From Prevotella sp. UBA2756 (lineage in GTDB: Bacteria; Bacteroidota; Bacteroidia; Bacteroidales; Bacteroidaceae): a stretch of 64,000 nucleotides of DNA. The stretch lies in assembly GCA_002353205.1 (NCBI GenBank), contig DEJE01000020.1, forward strand, positions 1-64,000, in the 5' to 3' direction. Under the pieces are notes generated by a model, which saw only the letters and a list, made by a program, of their open reading frames with translations, was not told the origin of the DNA and made no database searches. Below, piece after piece: positions 48,133-56,543 of the stretch. Both the position numbers and the translations under genes were made by a program. Each line of letters starts with the position of its first letter. The stretch's first letter is position 1.

Positions 48133-49254
48133 ATGGCTGTTATCAATCCGTTCGTCACCCAAGGGTACCTGTCGCCACACTACTTTTGCGACCGTGTGGA
48201 AGAGACGAAGTATCTGACCGACCTCATCATGAATGGCAACAACGTTGCCCTTATCTCGCCACGCCGTCTCGGAAAGACCGGGCTCATCAGCCATTGCTTC
48301 GGGCAACCGTCGGTTAAAAACAATTACTACACGTTCATCGTAGACATCTATGCCACGAAGAACCTGCAGGAACTGGTGTTCTACCTGGGCAAGAGCATCC
48401 TGGGGGCGCTGAAACCGCAAGGCCGAAAAGCATGGGAACGCTTCGTCAATGCACTCGGTTCCCTGCGCAGCAGCATATCGTTCGACATCAACGGACTGCC
48501 CGAATGGGGACTCGGCGTGGGTGACGTGAAGGTGCCGCAGACCACGCTCGATGAAATTTTCATGTATCTCGAACAGGCGGACAAGCCTTGCATCGTTGCC
48601 ATCGACGAGTTTCAGGCCGTTGCCGACTATCCGGAAGGCAACGTGGAAGCAATTCTCCGCACGCACATCCAGAGATGCAGAAACACAAGATTCGTTTATG
48701 CAGGCTCTCACCGCCACATGATGGCAGAGATATTCGCCTCTCCGGCGCGACCTTTCTATCAGAGTACGAGCATGATGTCGCTGATGCCTATAGATATTGA
48801 GCGCTACGTGGAGTTTGCGCAGAGTCTGTTCAGGGAATACCACAAAGACATCTCGGAAGAGACCATCCGCGAAGTTTACCGGCGCTACGAAGGTGTCACA
48901 TGGTATGTGCAGACCATTCTTAACGCCCTGTTTACCCTGACAGAATCAGGCAGCCAGTGTTTGCCGGAAACCATAGGCACCGCCGTTCGCCAAATCATCA
49001 CTCAGCAGAGCTTCACCTACAGTGCCTTGCTCTATCAACTGCCTCCGAAACAGAAAGAGGTTCTCATGGCCATTTGCAAGGAGGGGAAGGCCACAAACAT
49101 CACTTCGCGCACGTTCCTGCAGCGTCATCATCTCACCGCCAGCACGGTTCAGGGAGCAGTGAAAGGATTGCTCGAAAAAGATTTCATCACCCACGATTTA
49201 GGGACTTACAGCGTTTATGACAAATTCTTCGCCCTCTGGCTCCTGCAACAATAA
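48133..49254 (+). CDS. ATPase_2-type (archaeal-type) AAA ATPase with C-terminal winged helix
   Basis: A 373-residue protein. The P-loop is ISPRRLGKTGLISHCF (about residues 41-56), Walker B is CIVAIDEFQAVADYP, and the sensor-like stretch is TRFVYAGSHRHMMAEIF. The C-terminal 80 residues form a winged helix (FLQRHHLTASTVQGAVKGLL, DFITHDLGTYSVYDKFFALW). These P-loop proteins of the STAND class are frequent in Bacteroidota and lack assigned roles; many are mobile or variable. No membrane segment or partner domain is seen. It lies inside the starch locus but has its own promoter. The following gene overlaps its last 38 nt. Confidence 0.85.
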   Translation: MAVINPFVTQGYLSPHYFCDRVEETKYLTDLIMNGNNVALISPRRLGKTGLISHCFGQPSVKNNYYTFIVDIYATKNLQELVFYLGKSILGALKPQGRKAWERFVNALGSLRSSISFDINGLPEWGLGVGDVKVPQTTLDEIFMYLEQADKPCIVAIDEFQAVADYPEGNVEAILRTHIQRCRNTRFVYAGSHRHMMAEIFASPARPFYQSTSMMSLMPIDIERYVEFAQSLFREYHKDISEETIREVYRRYEGVTWYVQTILNALFTLTESGSQCLPETIGTAVRQIITQQSFTYSALLYQLPPKQKEVLMAICKEGKATNITSRTFLQRHHLTASTVQGAVKGLLEKDFITHDLGTYSVYDKFFALWLLQQ

Positions 49255-51262
49255 GTGTTTAATCGCAAAGAAACTTTGCTTTCTTCTCCTGCGCGCACTG
49301 AAGATCGTGGCCGTGGCCGCGGTTGCCTTTGTCGTGCTGGTGGCGGTGGCCGTGGTGCTGCTCAACAGACCTTCGGTGCAGGACCGTTGTCTGGTCTACG
49401 CCACGCAGATGCTGCAGGAGAAACTGCAGACGAAGGTGGAGATCGACAGCGTGCGCTTCGGCTTCTTCCGCGACGACGTGCGCCTCTACAACCTGCGTGT
49501 GGAGGACCGTCAGCGCCGACCGATGCTCAGCCTGGAGCTGCTGAACGCCGAGATCAGCCTGTGGCCCTTGCTCAGTAAGGAGGTTCGGTTGGAAAAGGTG
49601 GGCGTCAAGGGTCTTCGGGCGCAGCTCTTCAAGGCCAGGCCCGACACGGCTGCCAACTACCAGTTCGTGCTCGATGCGCTGAAGCCCGCGAAGAAAGAGG
49701 ATGAGGAAGACCGGAAAGAGGGGAAGAAAAAGGAGAAGCTGACGTTCCATCTCAATGAACTGCAAGCTGAAGACGTGGATGTGGCCTACAACGACAGGCA
49801 TTTCGTCTTCGGCGGCATGAACCTGCAAAAGAGTGGGGGAGGCGACATCCATGCCGAACTGCTCGGGTCTGAGACGGCCTGGGTGCACATCAAGAAGCGC
49901 AAAGGCGTGCGCGTGGACAATCGTCTGAGGATCGGCCGCGTGGTCTATGAAGAGAAAGACGGGCAAAGGGAAGTGCTGTTCGACAGCCTGCACTGGACGA
50001 CGAACAACCATCTGCCCCACAAACGCACGGGCAAACCCCGCCGCGGATGGTTCGACGACGGCCACCTCAACGTGGCGGCGCGCATGAAGGTCAGCCTGCA
50101 GCATGCCGACAAGGACAGCATCTGCGGTATTCTCACCGAATGCGACGCCAACGACAAAGCCTCGGGGTTCCACATCACGGGGCTCGACCTCAGGTTTAAG
50201 AAGATAGCCGACAAGGTTGACATCAGCAATGCCACCATCCGAATGGCCCACACCACGCTGAAGTTCGGCCACGGACAGCTGCAACTGGCCAGCAAGAAGG
50301 ACGGCCGACCGTTCCGATTCTCAACCGGCAACATCACGGGCACCACCCAGCTCAGGGACATCGCGCACCCCTTCGCCCCCGTGCTGCAGAACTTCAAGGA
50401 GCCGCTCAGAATCTCCACCAAGTTCAGCGGCGGCGGTGAAAGCCTGACGTTCAAGGATGTCGTCGTGAAGACTGCCGACAACAAGTTGGCGATCAGGGCC
50501 GACGGCGGTGTGGACGAGCTGAAGGACAAATACAAGCTGAACGTACATTTCAACATTCACCAGTGCGTGGCCCAAGGCGACGTGAAAGCCCGCATCATCA
50601 ATCAGTTCAGTGTCAAGAAGTTCATGATGAAGCAGCTGAAGACGTTGGGGACGCTGCGCTACCGCGGCAGGCTCAACGTGAAGCACAAGCGCGTGGAGGT
50701 CGGCGGCAGCATGGGGTCCGATTGCGGCAACATGCAGTTCGCACTCCTCGTCAACGCGCTCGACAAGTATCTCACGGGCAACGTGAAGTCGGATGAATTC
50801 CAGCTGGGGAAGGCCATGGATCGCCCTGAATGGGGCAACATCGGCTGTAAGGCAGCGTTCAAGATCGACATTTCGAAAGAGCGTACTGCGCAGATGCGGC
50901 GGCTGAAAGGGGGCAAACTGCCCATCGGCGAGGTGGATGCCGTGGTGCAGGGCGTGAAGATCAAGGGCTTCCGGCTGAATGATGTGCATGCCGACATCGT
51001 GAGCGACGGCGCCGTGGCCGAGGGCCGTCTGCGCACGGAAGGCAAGCTGAAGCTTGCAGAAATCCTCTGTTCCTTCTCGTTCACCAACACCGACGAGATG
51101 AAGAAGACGAAGATCAAGCCCGGCCTGCGCTTCCATCTCTTCCACCACCGCAGCGACGAAGAGAAGGCAGAGCGCAAGAAGCTGAAAACAGAACGAAAGG
51201 AACAGAAAGCCGCGCGCAAGGAGGCCAAGCGGCAGGAGCGCGAGGCGAAGAAAAAGATTTGA
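49217..51262 (+). CDS. AsmA/TamB-like membrane-anchored protein
   Basis: A 681-residue protein with one N-terminal transmembrane segment (IVAVAAVAFVVLVAVAVVLL) after a short cytoplasmic tail. A long beta-rich part follows, of AsmA type (VEIDSVRFGFFRDDVRLYNL, NAEISLWPLLSKEVRLEKVG, GRLRTEGKLKLAEILCSFSF). It ends in a Lys/Arg/Glu-rich tail (KLKTERKEQKAARKEAKRQE). AsmA-like proteins lie in the inner membrane facing the periplasm and are linked to lipid transport to the outer membrane; that role is inferred. The only good start (49217) overlaps the ATPase gene in another frame, so translation is probably coupled. It ends close to the convergent malQ gene. Confidence 0.8.
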   Translation: MTNSSPSGSCNNKCLIAKKLCFLLLRALKIVAVAAVAFVVLVAVAVVLLNRPSVQDRCLVYATQMLQEKLQTKVEIDSVRFGFFRDDVRLYNLRVEDRQRRPMLSLELLNAEISLWPLLSKEVRLEKVGVKGLRAQLFKARPDTAANYQFVLDALKPAKKEDEEDRKEGKKKEKLTFHLNELQAEDVDVAYNDRHFVFGGMNLQKSGGGDIHAELLGSETAWVHIKKRKGVRVDNRLRIGRVVYEEKDGQREVLFDSLHWTTNNHLPHKRTGKPRRGWFDDGHLNVAARMKVSLQHADKDSICGILTECDANDKASGFHITGLDLRFKKIADKVDISNATIRMAHTTLKFGHGQLQLASKKDGRPFRFSTGNITGTTQLRDIAHPFAPVLQNFKEPLRISTKFSGGGESLTFKDVVVKTADNKLAIRADGGVDELKDKYKLNVHFNIHQCVAQGDVKARIINQFSVKKFMMKQLKTLGTLRYRGRLNVKHKRVEVGGSMGSDCGNMQFALLVNALDKYLTGNVKSDEFQLGKAMDRPEWGNIGCKAAFKIDISKERTAQMRRLKGGKLPIGEVDAVVQGVKIKGFRLNDVHADIVSDGAVAEGRLRTEGKLKLAEILCSFSFTNTDEMKKTKIKPGLRFHLFHHRSDEEKAERKKLKTERKEQKAARKEAKRQEREAKKKI

Positions 51263-51295
51263 GAAATTCCTCTGGCTCCACGATGATGCCAAAAG

Positions 51296-51340
51296 CAAAA
51301 AACAATCCCCCCGTCGCGGAATGGTGCGACGGGGGGATTG
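51296..51340 (-). terminator. Terminator of malQ
   Basis: A perfect 15-bp stem, CAATCCCCCCGTCGC (51303-51317) with GCGACGGGGGGATTG (51326-51340). On the minus strand it is followed by TTTTTT; on the plus strand the T run is absent. Confidence 0.9.
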
Positions 51341-51369
51341 CTGATAGATGGGGTGAGTCGCCGTGGGCT

Positions 51370-53820
51370 TCATTTCCTTCCTGCCTGCACGATCAGCTCG
51401 CGGATGTCGGCGTTGAAGGCGTCGGCCTGGAGCAGGTCCTCGATGTTGAGGTGCATGCGGTAGCGCCAGTAGTGGCGGGGGTTGGCCGGTATGTTGATGC
51501 GCTCGGCGTTCTGGTCGGGCAGCCTCAGCTGCTCGTTGATGGCGAGCCAGTCCTGAATGCTGATGATGCAGAGCATGGATGGCGATGTGAGGTGTCGCGA
51601 GATGATGTCGCGTGCAAGCCATCCCGGTAGCGGGTGTGGTGCAGCATCGCCGCGGTAGAGCATGGTGGTGTAGTACTCTTGCGTGCGGTCGTTGTCCTCG
51701 TCCCACCACTGTCTGAGCGTGGGCATGTCGTGGCTTGAGATGGTGCAGACGCTGCGGTAGGGGTTTCGCGAGAGGTGTCCGAACTTCACCGTGGGGTCTT
51801 TGGGCATCGACTGCAGCTCGAGGGAGAGGATGCGCAGCTCGTTCATCACCCACGGCACGCAGTCGGGCACCATGCCGAGGTCTTCGGCGCAGGCGAGCAT
51901 GCGTGTGGCCTGCACCAGCTTGGGCAGCTTCTTCATGGCTTCGCGATACCAGAACTGGTTGTTGCGGCGATAGAAGTAGTCGTTGTAGAGGCGGTTGAAG
52001 TTGTACTTCTGACCCTCGTCGAGCTCCTTGTAGGCCTGCTGGAACTGCACGGCGATGCGTGGGTGCCAGCGGTCGGCGCGCTTATGGTCGACGAGGAAGA
52101 GGCCTTCGTTGAACGCCACGCCGTAGTTGGCGATTTCCTCCTTGCTCATGCCGAGGGCCGGAGCGAACTGTCCCATGAGTCCCGACGACTCGGGCACGGG
52201 AATCTCCCAGATGCGGAAGAAGCCGAGCACGTGGTCGATGCGGTATGCGTCGAAGAACTTGGCCATGTTCTGGAACCTTCGGATCCACCACAGACAGCCG
52301 TCGGCGAGCATCTCGTCCCAGTTGTAGGTGGGGAATCCCCAGTTCTGGCCGTCGGCCGAGAAGTCGTCGGGTGGTGCTCCGGCCTGCCCGTTGAGGTTGA
52401 AGTAACGCGGCTCCTGCCACACGTCGCTTCCGTAGCGGTTCACTCCGATGGGAATGTCGCCCTTGAGGATGACGCCCTTCTGCCGCGCATGGTCGTGGGC
52501 GATGCTCATCTGCGTGTTCAGGATGTATTGCACGTAGCAGTAGAAGTTGATGTCTTTCTGCTTGGGATGACGGGCTTTCTCGTAGGTCTCGTTGCCCTGC
52601 CATGTGGAGAAGTCGGCCGTGCCGTACTGGTCGCGGAAGAAGCAGTATTCGGCATAGGGGATGAGCCACTGCCGCGATTGCTCCATGAACCGCTTGTAGG
52701 CTGCCGAGCGCAGCGTCTTGGCTCCTTCCTGTGCGAAGAGCAGGCGCAGGTATTCGGTCTTGGCGTTGTTCACGCGCTCGTAGTCGATCTGGGGCAGTGC
52801 GTTGAGCTCCTGGCGCAGGGCTTCGAAGCGGCTGCGCTGCTCCTCGTCGGCGAGGGGTGGCAGCTGTCGCAGGTCGGCATACTGTGGGTGCAGGGCGAAG
52901 ATGCTGATGCAGGAGTAGGGGTATGAGTCGGTCCAGGTGTGCGTGGTGGTGGTGTCGTTGATGGGCAGAATCTGCAGCACGCGCTGCCGTGTCTGTGCCA
53001 CCCAGTCGATCATCAGCTGCAGGTCGCCGAAGTCGCCCACGCCGAAGCTCCCCTTCGACCTCAGCGAGAAGACGGGCACGAGCGTGCCGGCGCTCTTCAT
53101 GTTGTGGATGGGGAAGTAGGCCTGCGGCAATTCGTAGACCACGACGTCGCCCTGCTCCATCGGCGGCAGCACGATGGTGCGGTTGGCACCGTCTTCCCAC
53201 AGCGGCGTGACGTCCTCCTCGTCGTCGAGCACCACGAACTTGAACTCGAACTTCGGGCGCAGGAGCTGCGTGGCGTCGATGTTGGTCACCCACTCGTTGT
53301 AGTTGTGCTCGTACATGGGCACCGCCTTCTTGGCCTCCCACGAGCCCAGAGCGGGCTCTTCGCCGAGCACGGCGAGCCGTTCGCCCCTTCGCAACTGCGG
53401 CGCGCGCACCTTCAGACGGATGGTGACGGGGAAGTGCTGCTCGGGAGCCAGCTCCTGCCTGCGGCCCACGATGCAGTCGGTATAGGCCGAACTGTAGAGG
53501 TAGGCATCTTCGGGAATGTCGATCCAGTGGTCGTAGACGGTGTAGTTGACGCCCTTCTTGTCGCGCAGCTCGAGTCGGTGCATGGCCACGAGCCACTCGT
53601 GTCGCACCTGTTGGCGGTCGCGCTCAACAGAGTAGAAGTAGTCGATGTGTTCGGTCGTGTCGCTCTTGCGCTGCAAGTTGCAGGTCCAGCGACTGTGTCC
53701 GTCGGAAGCCATCCTATAGGTGGATGTCGGTTGGCCTTCCGTGCCCTCGGGCAGAACGATGTTCAACACCAGTTCCTCGCCCATGGCTGCTTGGTAGTCG
53801 ATATTGAATTGTAGGTTCAT
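51370..53820 (-). CDS. malQ: 4-alpha-glucanotransferase (amylomaltase, GH77) with two N-terminal starch-binding domains
   Basis: An 816-residue cytoplasmic enzyme (no signal peptide) that transfers glucan chains between maltodextrins. The first 230 residues hold two CBM20-like domains (MNLQFNIDYQAAMGEELVLN; RGERLAVLGEEPALGSWEAK, with Trp for binding). The GH77 core contains SFGVGDFGDLQLMIDWVAQT, a nucleophile region AYRIDHVLGFFRIWEIP, an acid region CAEDLGMVPDCVPWVMNELR and SSHDMPTLRQWWDED. It is somewhat shorter than the Bacteroides homologues I know (about 890), possibly by a deletion in the core. Upstream lies a perfect LacI-type palindrome. Monocistronic. Confidence 0.93.
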   Translation of the reverse strand: MNLQFNIDYQAAMGEELVLNIVLPEGTEGQPTSTYRMASDGHSRWTCNLQRKSDTTEHIDYFYSVERDRQQVRHEWLVAMHRLELRDKKGVNYTVYDHWIDIPEDAYLYSSAYTDCIVGRRQELAPEQHFPVTIRLKVRAPQLRRGERLAVLGEEPALGSWEAKKAVPMYEHNYNEWVTNIDATQLLRPKFEFKFVVLDDEEDVTPLWEDGANRTIVLPPMEQGDVVVYELPQAYFPIHNMKSAGTLVPVFSLRSKGSFGVGDFGDLQLMIDWVAQTRQRVLQILPINDTTTTHTWTDSYPYSCISIFALHPQYADLRQLPPLADEEQRSRFEALRQELNALPQIDYERVNNAKTEYLRLLFAQEGAKTLRSAAYKRFMEQSRQWLIPYAEYCFFRDQYGTADFSTWQGNETYEKARHPKQKDINFYCYVQYILNTQMSIAHDHARQKGVILKGDIPIGVNRYGSDVWQEPRYFNLNGQAGAPPDDFSADGQNWGFPTYNWDEMLADGCLWWIRRFQNMAKFFDAYRIDHVLGFFRIWEIPVPESSGLMGQFAPALGMSKEEIANYGVAFNEGLFLVDHKRADRWHPRIAVQFQQAYKELDEGQKYNFNRLYNDYFYRRNNQFWYREAMKKLPKLVQATRMLACAEDLGMVPDCVPWVMNELRILSLELQSMPKDPTVKFGHLSRNPYRSVCTISSHDMPTLRQWWDEDNDRTQEYYTTMLYRGDAAPHPLPGWLARDIISRHLTSPSMLCIISIQDWLAINEQLRLPDQNAERINIPANPRHYWRYRMHLNIEDLLQADAFNADIRELIVQAGRK

Positions 53821-53847
53821 AAAGCATTGTTTGGTAGTAATTTTCGG

Positions 53848-53855
53848 TAAAATTA
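53848..53855 (-). promoter_or_regulatory. -7 box of malQ
   Basis: TAATTTTA on the minus strand, one mismatch to TAnnTTTG. At the same offset as in the susC promoter there is GCACAAC (53872-53878) in place of the TTTG -33 element. Confidence 0.5.
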
Positions 53856-53909
53856 CGACTTTTTGCCATCCGTTGTGCCCCCTGCAGGTTACTTATTGTC
53901 TTTTTTGTT

Positions 53910-53926
53910 GCGCAAACGTTTGCATC
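53910..53926 (-). promoter_or_regulatory. LacI-type operator upstream of malQ
   Basis: On the minus strand GATGCAAACGTTTGCGC, identical over 17 bp to the site upstream of susC and in the same orientation relative to transcription. The palindromic core is GCAAACGTTTGC (53912-53923). Its centre is 62.5 nt upstream of the malQ -7 box. Confidence 0.8.
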
Positions 53927-54113
53927 TTTTTTCATTGCGTTTGAGCGCTCTTTGTTGGTATTGCGCTGTTGACTGATTAGGGAGAAGGGGGCCTTTTGTA
54001 AATATATTTAATCGAAAAATCGTGCACAGATTTTTTCCCGTTCTTGAGAGACGAAAACTTTGGAATCGGCAAAAAATCCATTCAAAAACACGCCAATTTC
54101 CGTCTTGATTTTC

Positions 54114-54223
54114 AGAATGCGCCATTTTACACTCCAAAATGAGCCGTTTTGCTCTCCAAAATGACGCATTCTGCGAGTCAAAATGAGCCATTCTGGAGTG
54201 TAAAATGCGTCATTTTGAAAACG
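54114..54223. repeat. 22-bp-period tandem array E (5 units)
   Basis: Units start at 54114, 54136, 54158, 54180 and 54202. A consensus core is CAAAATGAGCCATTTTG, that is CAAAA-N7-TTTTG, followed by a 5-nt spacer. The two outer halves are also related as inverted repeats (ACACTCC and GGAGTGT). Confidence 0.8.
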
Positions 54224-54384
54224 GCGGAAATGTAAAGAAAATACAAGATGTTTGTTTTCAGTCGGTTAGAAAATTCGTGAGAATCGCTCATTTGCGGCCG
54301 TGGGATTTTAATTTCAGAATTTTGCAGCCACAGAGCGTTAAAACGGGAGTTTTGTCAAGGAAATTCAGGGGGAGGGATTTTTTT

Positions 54385-54521
54385 CGTTATAACGGGATGA
54401 CGGGATTTCGGGATTTCGGGATTCCGGTATTTCGGGATTTCGGAATAACGGTATAACGGAATAACGGGATATCGGGATGACGATATAACCGGAATATCGG
54501 GATGACGGTATAACGGCTTAA
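54385..54521. repeat. 8-bp-period array (CGGGATTT-like, about 17 units)
   Basis: Units such as CGGGATTT, CGGGATGA, CGGTATAA and CGGAATAA follow each other with an 8-bp period and one 9-bp unit. It lies past the end of the PAP2 gene. Confidence 0.85.
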
Positions 54522-54550
54522 GGGGGAAAAAACGGGGATTGCTGGAAAAG

Positions 54551-55141
54551 TCACAAGCTCAGCTGTACTGACAGGCCGGCGGGCATGACGGCGAGCTGCA
54601 CGTCTTTCGGCTGCTGTCTGAAGATGCGGTTGGTGAGCCAGTAGCAGGCTTCGGTGGAGAGAATGCCGATGGCGGCGCCTGCACACACGTCGTACCAGTG
54701 GTGGCGGTCGCGGCGCACGCGGTCGGCGGCGGTGATGGCGGCCACGCCGTAGCCTGCCACGGAGACCCATGGGGAGAGATGCCCGTACTCATGGTGGAGC
54801 ACCGTGGCGCCGGCGAAGGCAAACGTGGCGTGCCCCGAGGGCATGGAGCGGCGGTCGCTGTGGTCGGGGCGCCACTCGCGGATGGTGTGCTTCATCGTGT
54901 AGGCCACGCCGGCCGCCACCACCCACGAGCCCACGGTCGCTGCCGCCAGCTGTGGCCAGTCGTGCCTACTCTCCACTCCGCCCGCCTTCATGGCCAGCAC
55001 CGAGGCGTAGGGCAGGTATTGCAGCACGTCGTCAACCCCGTCGCCTTTCGGTTGTCCGAACGACGACAGGGCTGCCAGCAGGCCGATGGCCAGCGTGAAG
55101 AGGCGAGCCAGGAGAGATGGTTTGCGGCCGATGCTGCTCAT
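54551..55141 (-). CDS. PAP2-family membrane phosphatase
   Basis: A 196-residue protein with a hydrophobic N-terminus (LARLFTLAIGLLAALSSFGQ) and the three PAP2 acid-phosphatase motifs: KHTIREWRP, RSMPSGHATFAFA (catalytic His) and RVRRDRHHWYDVCAGA. Several hydrophobic helices follow. PAP2 enzymes dephosphorylate lipid phosphates such as undecaprenyl diphosphate or phosphatidate, or small sugars. The start at 55141 is chosen because the upstream ORF overlaps the transporter gene. It is the last gene of the lacI operon, 4 nt after the transporter gene. Its link to starch use is unclear. Confidence 0.85.
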   Translation of the reverse strand: MSSIGRKPSLLARLFTLAIGLLAALSSFGQPKGDGVDDVLQYLPYASVLAMKAGGVESRHDWPQLAAATVGSWVVAAGVAYTMKHTIREWRPDHSDRRSMPSGHATFAFAGATVLHHEYGHLSPWVSVAGYGVAAITAADRVRRDRHHWYDVCAGAAIGILSTEACYWLTNRIFRQQPKDVQLAVMPAGLSVQLSL

Positions 55142-55145
55142 GCTT

Positions 55146-56516
55146 CTACTTCTGCTTGTCGTTGATGAGGCTGACGCAGCATGCTCCGATGACGAGTAGC
55201 ACGCCCGCAACGATCATCATCGTGGAAGGATGTCCGCCGACGAGTTTCAGCACGTAGCCTCCGCAGACGGCTGCAATGATCTGCGGCAGGCAGATGGTGC
55301 CGTTGAAGAGTCCGAGATAGGCCCCCATGTGGCCGTAGCCCTGCAGGGCATTGGTGACGAAGGTGAAGGGCATGGCGAGCATGGCAGCCCAAGCGCAGCC
55401 GATGAGCAGGAAGGGGATGACCTGCATGAACTGTCCGGGACAGAACGGTATGAGGGCGAAGCCCAGTCCGCCGAGCGCCAGGCTGACGGCGTAGGCCACC
55501 TTGGTGTTCTTGAATCGCGGGAGGATGGTGGCCCAGACCACGCTGCCCATGGCCTGAATGGCATAGAGCACGCCCGTCCAGTTGCCCGCCACCTGGTAGG
55601 CTTCCGATGCGGCGTCGGTCTCGTTCCACACGGTCTCGGCCACGGCGTCGACCACGTAGGTCCACATATAGAGCAGGGCAGACCAGCAGAAGAACTGCAC
55701 GAGGCCCACCTTCCAGAACGTGGCGGGGGCGTTCTTCAGCAGCGTGAACCAGTTGGCGCTGCCTTCTGCCGCCGAGGCGTCGGTTCCTTGTGCTGCCTCA
55801 GAGGGTGCGCCGCTTGTCTTCTGGATATCGGTTCCCCCCGTGGCTCCGTTGTATTCGGCATACTCTTTGGGCGGCCATTCCTTCACCTTCACCGTGGTGT
55901 AGATGACGCAGAGGATGAGGATGAGCGCACCGATGTAGAACGACCATACGACCGACGGCGGTACGACGCCCGGTGCGGCCACGTTGGCAATGCCCACGGC
56001 GGCGAAGATGTAGGGGAAGAGGAATCCCACCACGGAGCCCGCGTTGCAGAGGAACGACTGTATGCTGTAGGCCTTGGCCTTCTGCTCCTCGTTGACCATG
56101 TCGCCCACGAGCATCTTGAACGGCTGCATGGCCATGTTGATGCTCGTGTCGAGGAGCATCAGGGCGATGACACCGAAGATGAGGACGGTGGTCACCGACT
56201 GCATGCCGAGCGACCCCGAGTTGGGCAGCAGGCACATCACGGCCACAGCCACGGCTGCTCCTATAAATAAATAAGGTATGCGTCGGCCCCAGCGCGTCCA
56301 GGTTCGGTCGCTCAGCGTGCCTACGATGGGCTGCACGAGGATGCCCATGAGCGGCGGCAGAATCCAGAAGAAGCTCAGCGTGTTAGGGTCGGCGCCCAGT
56401 GTGCGGAATATGCGCGAGATGTTTCCGCTCTGCAGGGCATAGGCAATCTGTACGCCGAAGAACCCGAAAGAGAGGTTCCACAAGGCCCAAAAGGAAAGGT
56501 TCGGTTTCTTTTTCAT
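55146..56516 (-). CDS. MFS sugar transporter (maltose/maltodextrin type)
   Basis: A 456-residue protein with about 12 transmembrane segments and the major-facilitator loop motif GTLSDRTWTRWGRRIPYLF. It resembles the SLC45/glycoside-type sugar:cation symporters found beside maltose genes of Bacteroidota. A soluble loop rich in Gly, Ala and Glu lies in the middle (TGGTDIQKTSGAPSEAAQGT). It likely imports maltose or short maltodextrins made by SusA, PulA and SusB in the periplasm, to feed MalQ. Second gene of the lacI operon (27 nt after the regulator gene). Confidence 0.88.
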   Translation of the reverse strand: MKKKPNLSFWALWNLSFGFFGVQIAYALQSGNISRIFRTLGADPNTLSFFWILPPLMGILVQPIVGTLSDRTWTRWGRRIPYLFIGAAVAVAVMCLLPNSGSLGMQSVTTVLIFGVIALMLLDTSINMAMQPFKMLVGDMVNEEQKAKAYSIQSFLCNAGSVVGFLFPYIFAAVGIANVAAPGVVPPSVVWSFYIGALILILCVIYTTVKVKEWPPKEYAEYNGATGGTDIQKTSGAPSEAAQGTDASAAEGSANWFTLLKNAPATFWKVGLVQFFCWSALLYMWTYVVDAVAETVWNETDAASEAYQVAGNWTGVLYAIQAMGSVVWATILPRFKNTKVAYAVSLALGGLGFALIPFCPGQFMQVIPFLLIGCAWAAMLAMPFTFVTNALQGYGHMGAYLGLFNGTICLPQIIAAVCGGYVLKLVGGHPSTMMIVAGVLLVIGACCVSLINDKQK

Positions 56517-56543
56517 ATCTTTAATCTTTTTTTTGATGATGCT

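Larger units (their letters stand above)
53821..54550. other. Intergenic region: malQ promoter and operator, 22-bp array E, octamer array
   Basis: No gene seen. The only small open frame (53889-54191, minus) runs through the 22-bp array. It holds the malQ -7 box and operator, array E (54114-54223) and an 8-bp-period array (54385-54521). Confidence 0.6.

Noticed and set aside
51370..53820. Frameshift or truncation in malQ because it is shorter than Bacteroides homologues
   Set aside because: The frame is open end to end, with all GH77 blocks and a normal C-terminus; the difference is better explained by a shorter linker or loop.
53889..54191. 100-codon minus-strand open frame (MAHFDSQNASFW...)
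   Set aside because: The sequence is the translation of the 22-bp array E and its surroundings; the repeated pattern in the protein follows from the DNA repeat.
54117..54215. Single long inverted repeat between malQ and the PAP2 gene
   Set aside because: The apparent arms are explained by the near-palindromic 22-bp units of array E.
9593..54223. 22-bp arrays as CRISPR arrays
   Set aside because: Units are directly contiguous without unique spacers, units are diverged, and no cas gene is present.
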